Source of the DNA: Burkholderia sp. TSV86
GTDB lineage: Bacteria; Pseudomonadota; Gammaproteobacteria; Burkholderiales; Burkholderiaceae
Reading direction: 5' to 3'
Assembly (NCBI RefSeq): GCF_001522865.1
Contig: NZ_LOWB01000040.1
Location: forward strand, 21,116-85,115
Length of the DNA: 64,000 nucleotides
This document shows, one piece after another, positions 16,633-26,803 of the stretch (the stretch's first letter is position 1; the number at the start of each line of letters is the position of its first letter). The position numbers were made by a program, and so were the translations under genes. Below the pieces are notes generated by a model. It did not search any database. It had not been told where the DNA came from and worked only from the letters and a program-made list of their open reading frames with translations.

Positions 16633-19257
16633 TTACAGCTTCGCTTCAACCCAGGCTTTCACGCCCGCCAGCGCGGCCGGCAAGTTCGCTGGCTCGGTGC
16701 CGCCCGCTTGCGCCATGTCGGGCCGGCCACCGCCCTTGCCGCCGACTTGCTGCGCGACGAAGTTGACGAGTTCGCCCGCCTTGACTTTGCTGTTCGCGCC
16801 GTCGGTAACGCCGGCAATCAGGCTGACCTTGCCGCCGTCGACCGCCGCGAGCACGATCGCCGCGCTCTTCAGCTTGTCCTTGAGCTTGTCGACCGTCTCG
16901 CGCAGCGTCTTCACATCGGCGCCGTCGAGCGTCGCCGCGAGCACGCGCACGCCGCGCACTTCGACCGCCTGCTGTGCAAGCTCGTCGCCTTGATTCGACG
17001 CGAGCTTCGATTTCAGCGCCGCCAGCTCGCGCTCGAGCAATTTCACCTGGTCCTGCACCTGGCCGATGCGCTGCACCAGCTCGGAAGGCTGCGCCTTCAG
17101 CGCGGCCGCCGCGGCATTCACGCGCGCGTCGAGCGCCTGCACATAGTGCAGCGCGTTGTCGCCCGTGATCGCCTCGACGCGGCGAATTCCCGCCGCGACG
17201 CCGCCTTCCGCGACGATCTTGAAAAGACCGATATCACCCGAGCGCTGCACGTGCGTGCCGCCGCACAGCTCGCGCGAAAAACCGAGATCGAGCACACGCA
17301 CCTCGTCGCCGTACTTCTCGCCGAAGAGCGCCATCGCGCCGCCCTTCACCGCTTCGTCGTAAGGCATCACGCGCACGATGCCCGGCGCGTTCGCCAGCAC
17401 CTGCTCGTTGACGAGCGCCTCGACGCGGCGGATCTCGTCGTCGGTCAGCGGCGCATTGTGCGCGAAATCGAAGCGGGTCTTGTCCGCATCGACGAGCGAA
17501 CCCTTTTGCTGCACGTGCGCGCCGAGCACGTCGCGCAGCGCCTTGTGCATCAGGTGGGTCGCCGAGTGATTGCGGGCCGTGCGCGCGCGGCGTTGCGCAT
17601 CGATCTCCGCGCGAACCGCGTCGCCCACCTTGAGCGTGCCTTGCACGAGCGTACCGTGGTGACCGATCACGTCGGCCTGAATCTTCAGCGTATCGGCCAC
17701 CGCGAAGCGCACGCTCGCATTCGCGAGCGTGCCCTGATCGCCGACCTGGCCGCCCGATTCGGCGTAAAACGGCGTATGGTCGAGCACGACGACTGCCTGC
17801 TGGCCCGCCGTCGCTTCGTTGACGGCCGTGCCGTCGACGAAAAGCGCGGTGACCTTGGCGTCGTCGAACGCGATTTCGTCGTAACCGTGAAACGTCGTCT
17901 TCGCACCGCTGTACTCGAGGCCCTGTGCCGCCTTGAACTTGCCCGCCGCGCGCGCCTGCTCGCGCTGACGCGCCATCGCGTCGTCGAAAGCCGGCTCGTC
18001 GACCGTCACGCCGCGCTCGCGGCACACGTCGGCCGTCAGATCGAGCGGAAAGCCGTAGGTGTCGTGCAGCTTGAACGCCAGTTCGCCGTCGAGCACCTTG
18101 CCGCCCTTCGCTTCGAGTTCGCCCAGCGCGGCTTCGAGGATCGACATCCCGTGCTCGATCGTCTCGAAAAAGCGCTCCTCCTCCTGACGCAGCACGCCGG
18201 TCACACGCGACCCGGCTTCCTTCAGCTCCGGATACGCACCGCCCATCTCGGCGACGAGATCCGCGACGAGCTTATGGAAAAACGGCGCCTTGCGCCCGAG
18301 CTTGTAGCCATGACGGATCGCTCGGCGCACGATCCGGCGCAGCACGTAGCCGCGGCCCTCGTTGCCGGGAATCACGCCATCGACGATCAGGAACGAGCAC
18401 GCGCGGATGTGATCGGCGATGACCTTCAGCGAATTGTTGCCGAGATCGGCGACGCCCGTTTCGCGCGCGGCCGCGGCGATCAGCTTCTGGAACAGGTCGA
18501 TCTCGTAGTTGCTGTGCACGTGCTGCAGGACGGCCGCGAAGCGCTCGAGGCCCATGCCGGTATCAACGCACGGCTTCGGCAGACGCGTCATGTTGCCCTG
18601 CGCGTCGCGGTTGAACTGCATGAACACGAGATTCCAGATCTCGATGTAGCGGTCGCCGTCTTCTTCGGCGGAACCCGGCGGGCCGCCCCAGACGTCCGGG
18701 CCGTGATCGTAGAAGATTTCCGAGCACGGGCCGCACGGGCCCGTGTCGCCCATCTGCCAGAAGTTGTCCGATGCGTAGCGCGCGCCCTTGTTGTCGCCGA
18801 TGCGGATGATCCGCTCGGCCGGCACGCCGACTTCCTTCGCCCAGATGTCGTATGCCTCGTCGTCTTCGTGATAGACGGTGACCCACAGCTTGTCGGCCGG
18901 CAGCTTGAACACCGATGTGAGCAGCTCCCATGCGTACTGGATCGCGTCACGCTTGAAGTAGTCGCCGAACGAGAAGTTGCCGAGCATCTCGAAGAACGTA
19001 TGGTGGCGCGCGGTATAGCCGACGTTCTCGAGATCGTTGTGCTTGCCGCCCGCGCGCACGCTGCGCTGCGACGTGGTCGCGCGGGTGTACGGGCGCGTTT
19101 CGGCGCCGAGAAACACGTCCTTGAACTGCACCATCCCCGAATTGGTGAAGAGCAGCGTGGGGTCGTTACCGGGCACGAGGCTCGACGAGCGAACGATCGT
19201 GTGGCCCTTCGATTCGAAGAACTTGAGGAATTTCTCGCGGATTTCGGCGGCTTTCAT
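16633..19257 (-). CDS. alaS: Alanyl-tRNA synthetase
   Basis: An 874-residue AlaRS, the full family length. It charges tRNA-Ala. The N-terminal aminoacylation domain begins [14 protein letters not shown] and contains [15 protein letters not shown]. The editing domain has the zinc-binding HSATH motif (in the [12 protein letters not shown] context) and CGGTHV, and the C-terminal DHHA1/C-Ala region ends in the [11 protein letters not shown] segment that is conserved among AlaRS. The ATG is fixed by alignment of this N-terminus to the family; further in-frame upstream sequence is non-coding. It is monocistronic with its own terminator. Confidence 0.98.
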   Translation of the reverse strand: MKAAEIREKFLKFFESKGHTIVRSSSLVPGNDPTLLFTNSGMVQFKDVFLGAETRPYTRATTSQRSVRAGGKHNDLENVGYTARHHTFFEMLGNFSFGDYFKRDAIQYAWELLTSVFKLPADKLWVTVYHEDDEAYDIWAKEVGVPAERIIRIGDNKGARYASDNFWQMGDTGPCGPCSEIFYDHGPDVWGGPPGSAEEDGDRYIEIWNLVFMQFNRDAQGNMTRLPKPCVDTGMGLERFAAVLQHVHSNYEIDLFQKLIAAAARETGVADLGNNSLKVIADHIRACSFLIVDGVIPGNEGRGYVLRRIVRRAIRHGYKLGRKAPFFHKLVADLVAEMGGAYPELKEAGSRVTGVLRQEEERFFETIEHGMSILEAALGELEAKGGKVLDGELAFKLHDTYGFPLDLTADVCRERGVTVDEPAFDDAMARQREQARAAGKFKAAQGLEYSGAKTTFHGYDEIAFDDAKVTALFVDGTAVNEATAGQQAVVVLDHTPFYAESGGQVGDQGTLANASVRFAVADTLKIQADVIGHHGTLVQGTLKVGDAVRAEIDAQRRARTARNHSATHLMHKALRDVLGAHVQQKGSLVDADKTRFDFAHNAPLTDDEIRRVEALVNEQVLANAPGIVRVMPYDEAVKGGAMALFGEKYGDEVRVLDLGFSRELCGGTHVQRSGDIGLFKIVAEGGVAAGIRRVEAITGDNALHYVQALDARVNAAAAALKAQPSELVQRIGQVQDQVKLLERELAALKSKLASNQGDELAQQAVEVRGVRVLAATLDGADVKTLRETVDKLKDKLKSAAIVLAAVDGGKVSLIAGVTDGANSKVKAGELVNFVAQQVGGKGGGRPDMAQAGGTEPANLPAALAGVKAWVEAKL

Positions 19258-19707
19258 AGCGTGCGGGGAACGGTCAGGCCAAAACGTATTGAGCGCCGGC
19301 GCGCCGGCAAGCGGACGGACGGCGGGCTTCTGAAACGTTTGATTATACGGGATCGCGCCCTCGTCGCGGCCGGCGGCCGTTTCACGCCGGTTGGGCCGCA
19401 AACGCCCGCTTGCGATATGTGGCGCCCGCGAACCACGCAGGACGCCCGCGATCGCTTTTTTGACCCGGCGCCGCAGACGCGTTGCCCACCCCTGCGGCCG
19501 CCACGTGCCGATACCGGGAATATTGGCCTGCGCATCCAGCATCTATATTCGGCATGCGCGTTTTCGTATGTCTGGCGTCCATTTCAGAAGACAGCGCGGC
19601 CTCATCGCCATGCCGAACTAACATCGCCCGCTCTCGCTCCCTGCGCCAGGACTACCCGCGGCCAAACGGGAAGTACGAAACGAACGATCACTGGAGATTC
19701 CAAACCG
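19258..19707. promoter_or_regulatory. Divergent region between alaS and the 501-aa gene
   Basis: 450 bases without a gene. A TATAAT hexamer on the - strand (complement of 19342-19347) lies about 85 bases before the alaS start and is a plausible -10 box; no good -35 was found. The right half should carry the promoter of the 501-aa gene, where GGAG at 19693-19696 is its only visible ribosome-binding site. Confidence 0.4.
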
Positions 19708-21213
19708 ATGTTTACGGCAACGGCCCCGAACAGTCGCGCCAATCACGTCACGAAGGTGACGCATCAACCGGTTCGCCCGCCCGCCTCTGACGATGACGCA
19801 AGCCGCAGCGCATCCGATCGCGCAGTGCCAGGCGTGATGCACGATGTGACGAGGCACCTGAAGCAAAGGGTTTCGGCAGCGCCGCCTGCGGAGAACGCCG
19901 CCCATGCCGCGAGCGCCTCCAGTGATGATAGCGCCGACGATACCGCCTCCTGCGTCGCGGCAGCGTTGAACGCGCCAGCGCCGGCCTCGGCAGCGCATGA
20001 GCCCGCACGCACGCCCCACGAACGCCCGCGCCCCAGACGCGACGGCTCGAGCTACATTTGGCAAGGCTTGCGCCAGACTGTGCTTCATCCCTTGGTGCGG
20101 CAGGCGCAAAACGCCATCCGTCAGGGCAATCAGGCCATCGACGCTCAGGCCGCGCCGATCCTGGGTCTGATCGATCAGACCGCCCAAGCCATCACGCGAG
20201 CCCAGCAGGCGCAAAATATTTTCAATCAGTTCGGCGAGCAAGTCATACGCATGCAGGTGGGGGCAAAGACCGGCGGCCAGCAGGTCGATCGAGCCGAAGT
20301 GGAGCAATCCCAGCGGACGTTGACTCAAATCCGGGACGCCGCGATGCAGGCGCAGACGGACATCGCCCGCGCGCTGTTGGCACTGCGCTCGCCTCCGCAG
20401 ATTCAGCGCGATATTCCCGCGGCCTGGCGGGCGATCCAGCGGGCGCTGCAGGACGTGGGCCGCGCCCGGCACGATCTGGAGGATCCGGCGCCGGACCAGC
20501 ACCTCCGTCAACCGCCGCCGGCCCAGGAGCGGCAAGCCCTGCTGCTCCAGCTCACACAGCTCGACGGCAGGTTACGGTTGGCTGAAGACCGGCTGCAGCA
20601 GCTACAGAACAATCCACCGCTGCTGCAACGGGTTCGGGAAAATCTGATGATCTACGCGAGAGATTTGCAGGCGACCAATGATCGTCGGCTCGACAATGTC
20701 CTGGCATCGCTGCTGAAGGCAACCGGCGCTCACCAACGCCCGCAGCCGGAAAACAATGGCGATGGAGGGTCACCCACCAAGCATCCCCGGCCGGATAGCC
20801 ACAGCGGCGAATTGAACCAGGAACTGCGGCGCTCGACCGATGATCGATCACCCGAACGGCCCGGAGCGATTTATCCGCTGCCCAAGAGCGCCATCGCCGG
20901 CAGCTATTCGCTTGGCGGAAAAATGGAGCGCCACGGCCTCGACAAGGCGCTGCTTTCCATTCAGATCAACAAACTGCAACCCGATCTGATCAACCAGGTC
21001 ACGCCGCTCATCAATAGCGGGCGCATCAAGTTCGACGTGACGCCCCAGGCAGTAAACGGCGCAACGAGCATCGCATACGAGACGGTACAAAACACCGAAA
21101 TCGCGACCATTCGCGTCCACTTCCAGCACGAAAGCTCCACTCAAAAAAATGCGCAGGCGCTGCTGGCGCTGTTCCAAAAAATCGTGGACCGCTTTAGCGG
21201 CGGCAACGCGTAG
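19708..21213 (+). CDS. Unrecognised 501-aa protein with effector-like layout
   Basis: Not recognised. Residues 1-112 are polar and Ala/Pro/Ser/Asp-rich with no signal peptide, so probably disordered. Residues 113-340 are Gln/Arg/Ala-rich amphipathic helix with heptad-like patterns (QTAQAITRAQQAQ, LTQLDGRLRLAEDRLQQL) and proline breaks. Residues 341-388 form a polar Pro/Asn/Asp linker. Residues 389-501 are a compact mixed alpha/beta domain (LDKALLSIQINKLQPDLINQ ... VHFQHESSTQKNAQALLALF). This arrangement resembles secreted effector proteins, but no catalytic motif was identified. The ATG has GGAG 11 bases upstream, rather far. It is a lone gene between alaS and the CoA-transferase, followed by a hairpin. 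The frame is open far upstream only because of antisense alaS codon bias. Confidence 0.75.
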   Translation: MFTATAPNSRANHVTKVTHQPVRPPASDDDASRSASDRAVPGVMHDVTRHLKQRVSAAPPAENAAHAASASSDDSADDTASCVAAALNAPAPASAAHEPARTPHERPRPRRDGSSYIWQGLRQTVLHPLVRQAQNAIRQGNQAIDAQAAPILGLIDQTAQAITRAQQAQNIFNQFGEQVIRMQVGAKTGGQQVDRAEVEQSQRTLTQIRDAAMQAQTDIARALLALRSPPQIQRDIPAAWRAIQRALQDVGRARHDLEDPAPDQHLRQPPPAQERQALLLQLTQLDGRLRLAEDRLQQLQNNPPLLQRVRENLMIYARDLQATNDRRLDNVLASLLKATGAHQRPQPENNGDGGSPTKHPRPDSHSGELNQELRRSTDDRSPERPGAIYPLPKSAIAGSYSLGGKMERHGLDKALLSIQINKLQPDLINQVTPLINSGRIKFDVTPQAVNGATSIAYETVQNTEIATIRVHFQHESSTQKNAQALLALFQKIVDRFSGGNA

Positions 21214-21237
21214 ACCGGCGCCCGGCTTGACGTCGAA

Positions 21238-21263
21238 CCGGCCTGCGGCTGCCCGCAGGCCGG
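21238..21263 (+). terminator. Hairpin after the 501-aa gene
   Basis: A perfect 11-bp stem (CCGGCCTGCGG and its complement) with a 4-base loop, 25 bases after the stop codon. There is no T-run, so it is a weak or Rho-assisted terminator candidate. Confidence 0.4.
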
Positions 21264-21408
21264 GTACGCAGGCGCGGTTTCCAGCGCCGCTGGCGGATTG
21301 CTGCGGCAGCCGGCCGCGAATCGCTTTAAGATGCGACGATCCCGCCAATCGAGCGGACGCCGCTATCGAGCGCGCACCCGCCAGCCAAGCAAAGGAGACG
21401 AACCGACG

Positions 21409-22629
21409 ATGGGAGCCTTGAGCCATATCCGCGTGCTGGATTTGAGCCGCGTGCTTGCGGGCCCGTGGTGCGCCCAGACGCTCGCCGATTTCGGCGCCGA
21501 CGTGATCAAGGTCGAGCGCCCCGGGCTCGGCGACGACACCCGGCATTGGGGCCCGCCGTACCTGAAAACGCCCGATGGCGCCGATACCGGCGAAGCCGCG
21601 TACTATCTCGCCGCGAACCGCAACAAGCGCTCGGTGACCGTCGATATCGCAACGCCGGAAGGCCAGCGGATCGTCCGCGAGCTTGCCGCGCAATGCGACG
21701 TCGTGCTCGAGAACTACAAGGTCGGCCAACTCGCCAAGTACGGGCTCGACTACGCATCGCTGCAAGCGGTGAAGCCCGATCTGATCTACTGCTCGGTGAC
21801 GGGCTTCGGCCAAACCGGCCCGTATGCGCACCGCGCGGGCTACGACTTCATCATCCAGGGCATCGGCGGCTTCATGAGCATCACCGGCGAGCGCGACGCG
21901 CTGCCGGGCGGCGGCCCGCAGAAAGCCGGCGTGGCGATCGCCGATCTCGCAACTGGCCTTTACGCGGCGATCGCGATTCTTGCCGCGCTCGCGCATCGCG
22001 AGCGCACCGGCGCCGGCCAGCATATCGACATGGCGCTCCTCGACGTGCAGGTCGCGCTGCTCGCGAACATGAACACGAACTTCCTCACGAGCGGCAAGCC
22101 GCCCGTGCGCTGGGGCAACGCGCATCCGAACATCGTGCCGTACCAGACGTTCGAGACGAGCGACGGCTGGATCATCGTCGCGGTCGGCAACGACGGCCAA
22201 TTCCGCAAGTTCGTCGACGCAGGCGGCCGCGCCGAGCTTGCCGACGATCCGCGTTTCGCGACGAATCCGGCGCGCGTGCAGCACCGCGACACGCTCGTGC
22301 CGATCCTCGCCGAGATGACGAAGACGCGCAGCAAGCGCGCGTGGCTCGACGCGCTCGAAGCGGCCGGCGTGCCGTGCGGGCCGATCAACGATTTGGCCGA
22401 AGTGTTCGACGACGAGCAGATCCGCGCGCGCGGCATGCAGATCGCGTTGCCGCACCCGAGCGGCGCGACGGCCAAGCTCGTGCGCAATCCGATCCGCATG
22501 AGCGCGACGCCGCCAGACGCGCGCACCGCGCCCCCCCTGCTCGGCGAGCATACCGACGCGGTGTTGCGCGAGCTGCTCGGCTATGGCGACGCGGCGATCG
22601 CCGCACTGCGCGACAAGGGAATCGTCTGA
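21409..22629 (+). CDS. CaiB/BaiF (class III) CoA-transferase
   Basis: A 406-residue class III CoA-transferase, which moves CoA between carboxylic acids (formyl-CoA:oxalate, carnitine, succinyl-CoA:acyl types). It starts with IRVLDLSRVLAGPW, has LADFGADVIKVE and the NRNKRSVTVD segment, and the catalytic aspartate is expected in AIADLATGLYAA at about residues 177-188. The GERDALPGGGPQK segment and the C-terminal RARGMQIALPHP are also typical. AAAGGAG lies upstream of the ATG; the length is standard. The acid substrates cannot be told from sequence. Short gap to the next gene on the same strand, but the two need not be functionally linked. Confidence 0.92.
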   Translation: MGALSHIRVLDLSRVLAGPWCAQTLADFGADVIKVERPGLGDDTRHWGPPYLKTPDGADTGEAAYYLAANRNKRSVTVDIATPEGQRIVRELAAQCDVVLENYKVGQLAKYGLDYASLQAVKPDLIYCSVTGFGQTGPYAHRAGYDFIIQGIGGFMSITGERDALPGGGPQKAGVAIADLATGLYAAIAILAALAHRERTGAGQHIDMALLDVQVALLANMNTNFLTSGKPPVRWGNAHPNIVPYQTFETSDGWIIVAVGNDGQFRKFVDAGGRAELADDPRFATNPARVQHRDTLVPILAEMTKTRSKRAWLDALEAAGVPCGPINDLAEVFDDEQIRARGMQIALPHPSGATAKLVRNPIRMSATPPDARTAPPLLGEHTDAVLRELLGYGDAAIAALRDKGIV

Positions 22630-22723
22630 CGCTTGTGGCGCGCGCCTGGGCATCGCGAACATTCCGCCGTCATAACCCGACGGTAAAAAGGGCCCCTTTC
22701 CACTGCCGATTCGAGGTATTCCG

Positions 22724-23530
22724 ATGCCGTCGCGCCGCACATTCCTGCTTTCCTCGTCATCCGCCGCCGCGCTGCCGCTCGCCAGCACGATCCTTAGCGC
22801 GTGCAACGACAGCATCGCGCAAGCCGCGCCCAGCGACGCCGAACTCAAGCGGCAAATGCTCGGCAAGCTGACCGCGCAGCTCAACGACGCGGCGAACGCC
22901 GCGACCGTCGAGCCGTATTTGATGGACATCGGCTTCACGTGGGATCTGCCGACGATCCCCGCCGCGCAGATCAACCGGATCGTCGCGTACAGCTTCGGCA
23001 ATCGCCCCAACGCGGCGAGCGGCAACACGCCGGCCAACGGCGGCAGCCAGAGCGCGCTGCCCGACCCCGGCCCCGTCAACGAAGCGCTCGCGGACGCCGT
23101 CTACAGGATTCACCAATTGAAGCCGGTCAAGGTCTATGCGCAGTGGGAAATCGCCCGCTTTCTCGCCGCGAAATACCAAATGACCAACGTGCATTCGATC
23201 GAGCCTGTGATCGCGGCCGATGGCACCGTCTCGTATCTGAGCACCGACGGCGTGGCGGCCGCGATCGTCGCGCTCGAAGGCAAGGCTGCCGCGATGGGCA
23301 ATGTCGCGGTGGTCGGCCACCGCGACCATGCGAAGCGCTGCATCCAGACGTCGCGCGCACGCGGAATGAACGCGGCCGCGGCGGCCGAAGTCGCGCTGCC
23401 GACGTTGTACGATCCGCAGTCCGGCCAGGCTTGGACTCGCCGCCGCGATCTGTATCTCGTGCATGACATGTACGCGCAGTTCGGCGCGCTGCGCGCGGAC
23501 CTGCTCGCGGCGGCCTATCCGAACGGCTGA
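22724..23530 (+). CDS. Exported protein of unknown function (Tat/lipobox-like signal)
   Basis: A 268-residue protein that I cannot place in a family. The N-terminus has SRRTFLLSSSSAAALPLA, a twin-arginine-like motif, running into LSAC at residues 24-27, which could be a lipoprotein cleavage site. The mature part is soluble, with a QINRIVAYSFGNRP segment and a C-terminal RRRDLYLVHDMYAQFG segment. A histidine-rich catalytic-looking spot (VVGHRDHAKRC, about 198-208) is noticeable, but no enzyme assignment is justified. GAGGT lies before the ATG. It is 94 bases after the CoA-transferase. Confidence 0.75.
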   Translation: MPSRRTFLLSSSSAAALPLASTILSACNDSIAQAAPSDAELKRQMLGKLTAQLNDAANAATVEPYLMDIGFTWDLPTIPAAQINRIVAYSFGNRPNAASGNTPANGGSQSALPDPGPVNEALADAVYRIHQLKPVKVYAQWEIARFLAAKYQMTNVHSIEPVIAADGTVSYLSTDGVAAAIVALEGKAAAMGNVAVVGHRDHAKRCIQTSRARGMNAAAAAEVALPTLYDPQSGQAWTRRRDLYLVHDMYAQFGALRADLLAAAYPNG

Positions 23531-23930
23531 TTGAGCGAACGTGAACGGCAGGCCGAAAAGCCGGTTGAAAAGCCGATCCGGCGGCTGGGCTCGAAAGGCG
23601 CGATTCGGATGTGTCGACCCGAAAGCGAATGCGTTCGCTCGACGAGGGGCGCCTCAGCGCCGCCCGAGACGCGCCGGGAACGGCGCTCCGGCGCGCTCGG
23701 GCTCAAGCGCGCCGCCCGCCCTATCGACGGCCAGCCGATATGACGATGACGAGCCGTTGCCGATATGCCAACGGCAGTGCCCCTCATTGCAGCACGCCGC
23801 CGACAATCGATGCCGCCGGCACGCCGCGTGTCATCCGAAACGCGCGTGTCGGCCCGCCGGAAAGCCGGCGCACCGCCACGGCAGTAGTCAGAAGTCAGAA
23901 GTCGGAGCTAAGGCGCGCCGCGACGCCCGT
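23531..23930. other. Intergenic stretch, no gene seen
   Basis: About 400 bases between convergent genes (the exported unknown and the OsmB-like lipoprotein). Open frames are low-complexity and without ribosome-binding sites. No clear terminator was found. Confidence 0.4.
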
Positions 23931-24143
23931 TCAGCGCACGCCCGCGCCGACGAGCCCGCCCGCGGCCGCACCCGCGACCGTGCCAAGCGGGCCGCCCGTG
24001 ATCAGGTAGCCGAGCGCGCCGCCCGCGGCCGCGCCGATGCCGGCATTGCGTTGCGTGCGATTCATCGCACAGGCGCTCAGGCTGGCGATCGCAACGGCGA
24101 TCACAGTAGCGCGCACGAACAGACGGGTCTTGTTGGTTTTCAT
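23931..24143 (-). CDS. OsmB-like glycine-zipper lipoprotein
   Basis: A 70-residue lipoprotein. The signal peptide (MKTNKTRLF...) ends at the lipobox LSAC, with the lipidated cysteine at about residue 25. The remainder is a glycine zipper: IGAAAGGALGYLITGGPLG followed by AGAAAGGLVGAG, the pattern of OsmB and of glycine-zipper 2TM proteins that insert in the outer membrane. In enterobacteria OsmB responds to osmotic and envelope stress; the same role here is inferred. The ATG is selected by the signal peptide; its ribosome-binding site is weak. An in-frame TTG at 24239 preceded by AGGAGG is discussed in the findings. Confidence 0.85.
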   Translation of the reverse strand: MKTNKTRLFVRATVIAVAIASLSACAMNRTQRNAGIGAAAGGALGYLITGGPLGTVAGAAAGGLVGAGVR

Positions 24144-24215
24144 GATGCGTGGATCTCTGCTGGCACTGCCGCGCGTGGCACCGCGCGGCGGGATGATTCC
24201 GAGTGAGCGCATCTT

Positions 24216-24237
24216 AAAAAAGCCGAATTCGCTCGGC
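24216..24237 (-). terminator. Hairpin plus T-run in the OsmB-like gene leader
   Basis: On the - strand, GCCGA, a six-base loop, TCGGC and then TTTTTT. It lies between a strong AGGAGG and the lipoprotein start, about 75 bases before the latter. It could be an attenuator or the end of a short transcript. Confidence 0.45.
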
Positions 24238-24293
24238 AAAGCGATTTACCTCCTGTTACAGCCGCGAACGGCACGCGATACGTCGCGTGCGCG

Positions 24294-24336
24294 GCGCGTG
24301 CCGGGCCGCCCGTACAGCAGGCGGCCCGGCACGCGC
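24294..24336. repeat. Perfect 17-bp inverted repeat in the glnS/OsmB-like divergent region
   Basis: GCGCGTGCCGGGCCGCC and its exact complement separated by 9 bases. It lies 95 bases before the glnS start. It is not followed by a T-run. Its role is unknown; it could shape the glnS leader RNA or block read-through between divergent genes. Confidence 0.7.
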
Positions 24337-24431
24337 ACCGCCGCGCTGCGCCGCTGCGACCTCCGTCAGGTAGAATTGACAAATTCGGGCGCCATGCCAC
24401 GCGCGCCCTTCCTTTTTCTGTCCCGTTTCGC

Positions 24432-26141
24432 ATGAGCACCGAACACAACGACGCCGCCGCGCCAGCCAACTTCATCCGCAACATCATCGACGACGACAAC
24501 CGCACGAACAAATGGGGCGGCCGGGTCGAGACGCGCTTTCCGCCCGAGCCGAACGGCTATCTTCATATCGGTCACGCGAAGAGCATCTGTCTGAATTTCG
24601 GCGTCGCGCGCGACTACGGCGGCGTGTGCCATCTGCGCTTTGACGACACGAACCCGGAAAAGGAAAATTTCGAGTACGTGAACTCGATCATCGACGCGGT
24701 GCGCTGGCTCGGTTTCGACTGGAGCAAGGACGGAGCCGATCACCAATATTTCGCAAGCGACTACTACGACAAGCTGTACGAATTCGCCGAGCTGCTGATC
24801 CAGCGCGGCCGCGCCTACGTCGATAGCCAAAGCGCTGACGAAATGCGCGCGAACCGCGGCTCGCTGACCGAGCCGGGCAAGCCGTCGCCATTTCGCGAGC
24901 GCACGCCGGAAGAAAACCTCGACCTGTTCCGACGGATGAAGGCAGGCGAATTCGCAGAAGGCGCCCACGTGCTGCGCGCGAAGATCGACATGAGTTCGCC
25001 GAACATGAACCTGCGCGATCCGGTGCTCTACCGAATCCGTTATGCGCATCATTACCGCACGGGCGACAAGTGGTGCGTGTACCCGATGTACGACTACACG
25101 CACTGCATCTCGGACGCGCTCGAGCACATCACGCACTCGCTGTGCACGCTCGAATTCGAAGATCATCGGCCGCTGTACGACTGGGTATTGAACGAGCTTG
25201 CGCAAGCTGGCGTGTTCACGCGCCCGCTGCCGCAGCAAATCGAATTCTCGCGGCTCAATCTCACCTACGCGGTCACGAGCAAGCGCAAGCTGCTGCAACT
25301 CGTGACCGAAGGCCACGTCGACGGCTGGGACGACCCGCGCATGCCGACGATCGTCGGCGTGCGGCGCCGCGGCTTCACGCCGGAGAGCATCCAGTTGTTT
25401 TGCGAACGTATCGGCGTGACGAAGGTGGATTCGTGGATCGACATGAGCGTGTTCGAAGGCGCGCTGCGCGACGATCTCGACGACAAGGCGCCGCGCACGG
25501 TGGCCGTGCTCGATCCGCTCAAGCTCATCATCGACAATTACCCGCAAGGCCAGACCGAAGCATGCACGGCGCCCGTGCATCCACATCATCCGGAGCGCGG
25601 GCAGCGCACGTTCCCCATCTCGCGCGAGCTGTGGATCGAACGCGAGGATTTCACCGAGCATCCTCCGAAGGGTTATTTCCGGCTGTTCCCAGGCAACAAG
25701 GTGCGGCTGCGCTACGGCTATGTCGTCGAATGCACGGGCTTCGACAAGGACGAGCACGGCAACGTGATCGCCGTTCACTGCAACTACTTCCCGGACAGCA
25801 AGTCAGGCACCGAAGGCGCGAACAACTACAAGGTCAAGGGCAACATCCATTGGGTCAGCGCCGAGCATGCTTACGCGGCTGAAGTGCGGATCTACGACCG
25901 TCTGTTCAACGAAGCGCACCCGGACGCGGGCGGGCGCAACTTCCTCGACGCGCTGAATCCGAATTCGAAGAAGATCGTGCGCGCATATCTGGAGCCGGGT
26001 GCGCGCGAGGCGGCGCCAGAGGCGCGCTATCAGTTCGAACGCCACGGCTACTTCGTCGCCGATCGCCACGACTCGAAGCCGGGCCAGCCGGTGTTCAACC
26101 GGATCGTCGGCTTGCGCGACAGCTGGGGCAAGCCGGCCTGA
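24432..26141 (+). CDS. glnS: Glutaminyl-tRNA synthetase
   Basis: A 569-residue class I synthetase that charges tRNA-Gln. The N-terminus [15 protein letters not shown] is typical of GlnRS; the HIGH motif (LHIGHAKS) is at about residues 47-54, [10 protein letters not shown] follows, and the KMSKS-equivalent loop is [10 protein letters not shown] near 280. The C-terminal anticodon-binding beta-barrels ([11 protein letters not shown] and onwards) are complete. The length is that of the family. It ends at a strong hairpin. Its leader contains a long inverted repeat. Confidence 0.98.
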   Translation: MSTEHNDAAAPANFIRNIIDDDNRTNKWGGRVETRFPPEPNGYLHIGHAKSICLNFGVARDYGGVCHLRFDDTNPEKENFEYVNSIIDAVRWLGFDWSKDGADHQYFASDYYDKLYEFAELLIQRGRAYVDSQSADEMRANRGSLTEPGKPSPFRERTPEENLDLFRRMKAGEFAEGAHVLRAKIDMSSPNMNLRDPVLYRIRYAHHYRTGDKWCVYPMYDYTHCISDALEHITHSLCTLEFEDHRPLYDWVLNELAQAGVFTRPLPQQIEFSRLNLTYAVTSKRKLLQLVTEGHVDGWDDPRMPTIVGVRRRGFTPESIQLFCERIGVTKVDSWIDMSVFEGALRDDLDDKAPRTVAVLDPLKLIIDNYPQGQTEACTAPVHPHHPERGQRTFPISRELWIEREDFTEHPPKGYFRLFPGNKVRLRYGYVVECTGFDKDEHGNVIAVHCNYFPDSKSGTEGANNYKVKGNIHWVSAEHAYAAEVRIYDRLFNEAHPDAGGRNFLDALNPNSKKIVRAYLEPGAREAAPEARYQFERHGYFVADRHDSKPGQPVFNRIVGLRDSWGKPA

Positions 26142-26170
26142 CGGCAACCGGCTTGCATTGCAGGCGACGA

Positions 26171-26200
26171 GCAACGCCCGGCTTGACAGCCGGGCGTTGC
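26171..26200 (+). terminator. Hairpin after glnS
   Basis: A perfect 12-bp stem GCAACGCCCGGC / GCCGGGCGTTGC with a TTGACA loop, 30 bases after the stop. Only a short T-run (CGTTTG) follows; probable terminator. Confidence 0.65.
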
Positions 26201-26322
26201 CGTTTGCGGGGCAAGTTCGCCCGCCCCGCATGGCGCCACCGGAAGAACGGCCCGCGAACGGCAGTCGCAACAGTGGCGGCAACGGCGTGCCGACAGCGCG
26301 GCGCCCGCTGCGCACGCCCGCT

Positions 26323-26790
26323 TCAGCGCGGCAGCCGCCGATGCAACTGCTCGAGCGACAGCGCCGTGCGAAACAGCCGCGCAAGGCTGCGGCTGGCATA
26401 CGCGCTCACCTCGCCGGGCTCAGTCCAGCGGAAGGCATCCATCTCGGGAATCATCGAGCCGTCGCGACGGCTCGGGAACATCGACGTGCAGACGCAGCGC
26501 GATAGATCCACTTCGTGAGCGGCCGCGCGCGCGGCGAACAGATGCAGATCCTTGTCGGGCCGATAGACGAAGCGGCCGAGATCCGTCAGCCGCCTCGGCG
26601 CGAGCACGATGCCCGTCTCTTCGACAAGCTCGCGCAGCGCCGCCTGCAGCTCGGTCTCGCCGGGCTCGCTCTGCCCTTTCGGGATATCCCAGTGCGTCGT
26701 GTCGGTCGCGTGCGCGAGCAGCACACGGCCGGCCGAATCGAGCAGCACGACCCCGCACGATACGGTGCGTGGCCGGGCAAGCGGCTTCAT
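26323..26790 (-). CDS. Nudix hydrolase
   Basis: A 155-residue Nudix protein. The Nudix box reads G-Q-S-E-P-G-E-T-E-L-Q-A-A-L-R-E-L-V-E-E-T-G-I at about residues 39-61, a full match to GX5EX7REUXEEXGU. WDIPKGQ before it is common in the diadenosine polyphosphate and MutT/ADP-ribose groups. The substrate is unknown. It lies 13 bases downstream of the small secreted-protein gene on the same strand, so the two may be co-transcribed, although no functional link is apparent. Confidence 0.88.
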   Translation of the reverse strand: MKPLARPRTVSCGVVLLDSAGRVLLAHATDTTHWDIPKGQSEPGETELQAALRELVEETGIVLAPRRLTDLGRFVYRPDKDLHLFAARAAAHEVDLSRCVCTSMFPSRRDGSMIPEMDAFRWTEPGEVSAYASRSLARLFRTALSLEQLHRRLPR

Positions 26791-26803
26791 CGCGATCGGC
26801 GCG

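Noticed and set aside
16480..19705. Very long open frame antisense to alaS, continuous with the 501-aa gene
   Set aside because: It mirrors alaS codons in a GC-rich genome, its translation is Arg/His/Leu-rich without domains, and the real gene begins at 19708.
20848..23079. A 743-codon open frame antisense to the end of the 501-aa gene, the CoA-transferase and the exported unknown
   Set aside because: It crosses three real genes and their gaps, with no family features.
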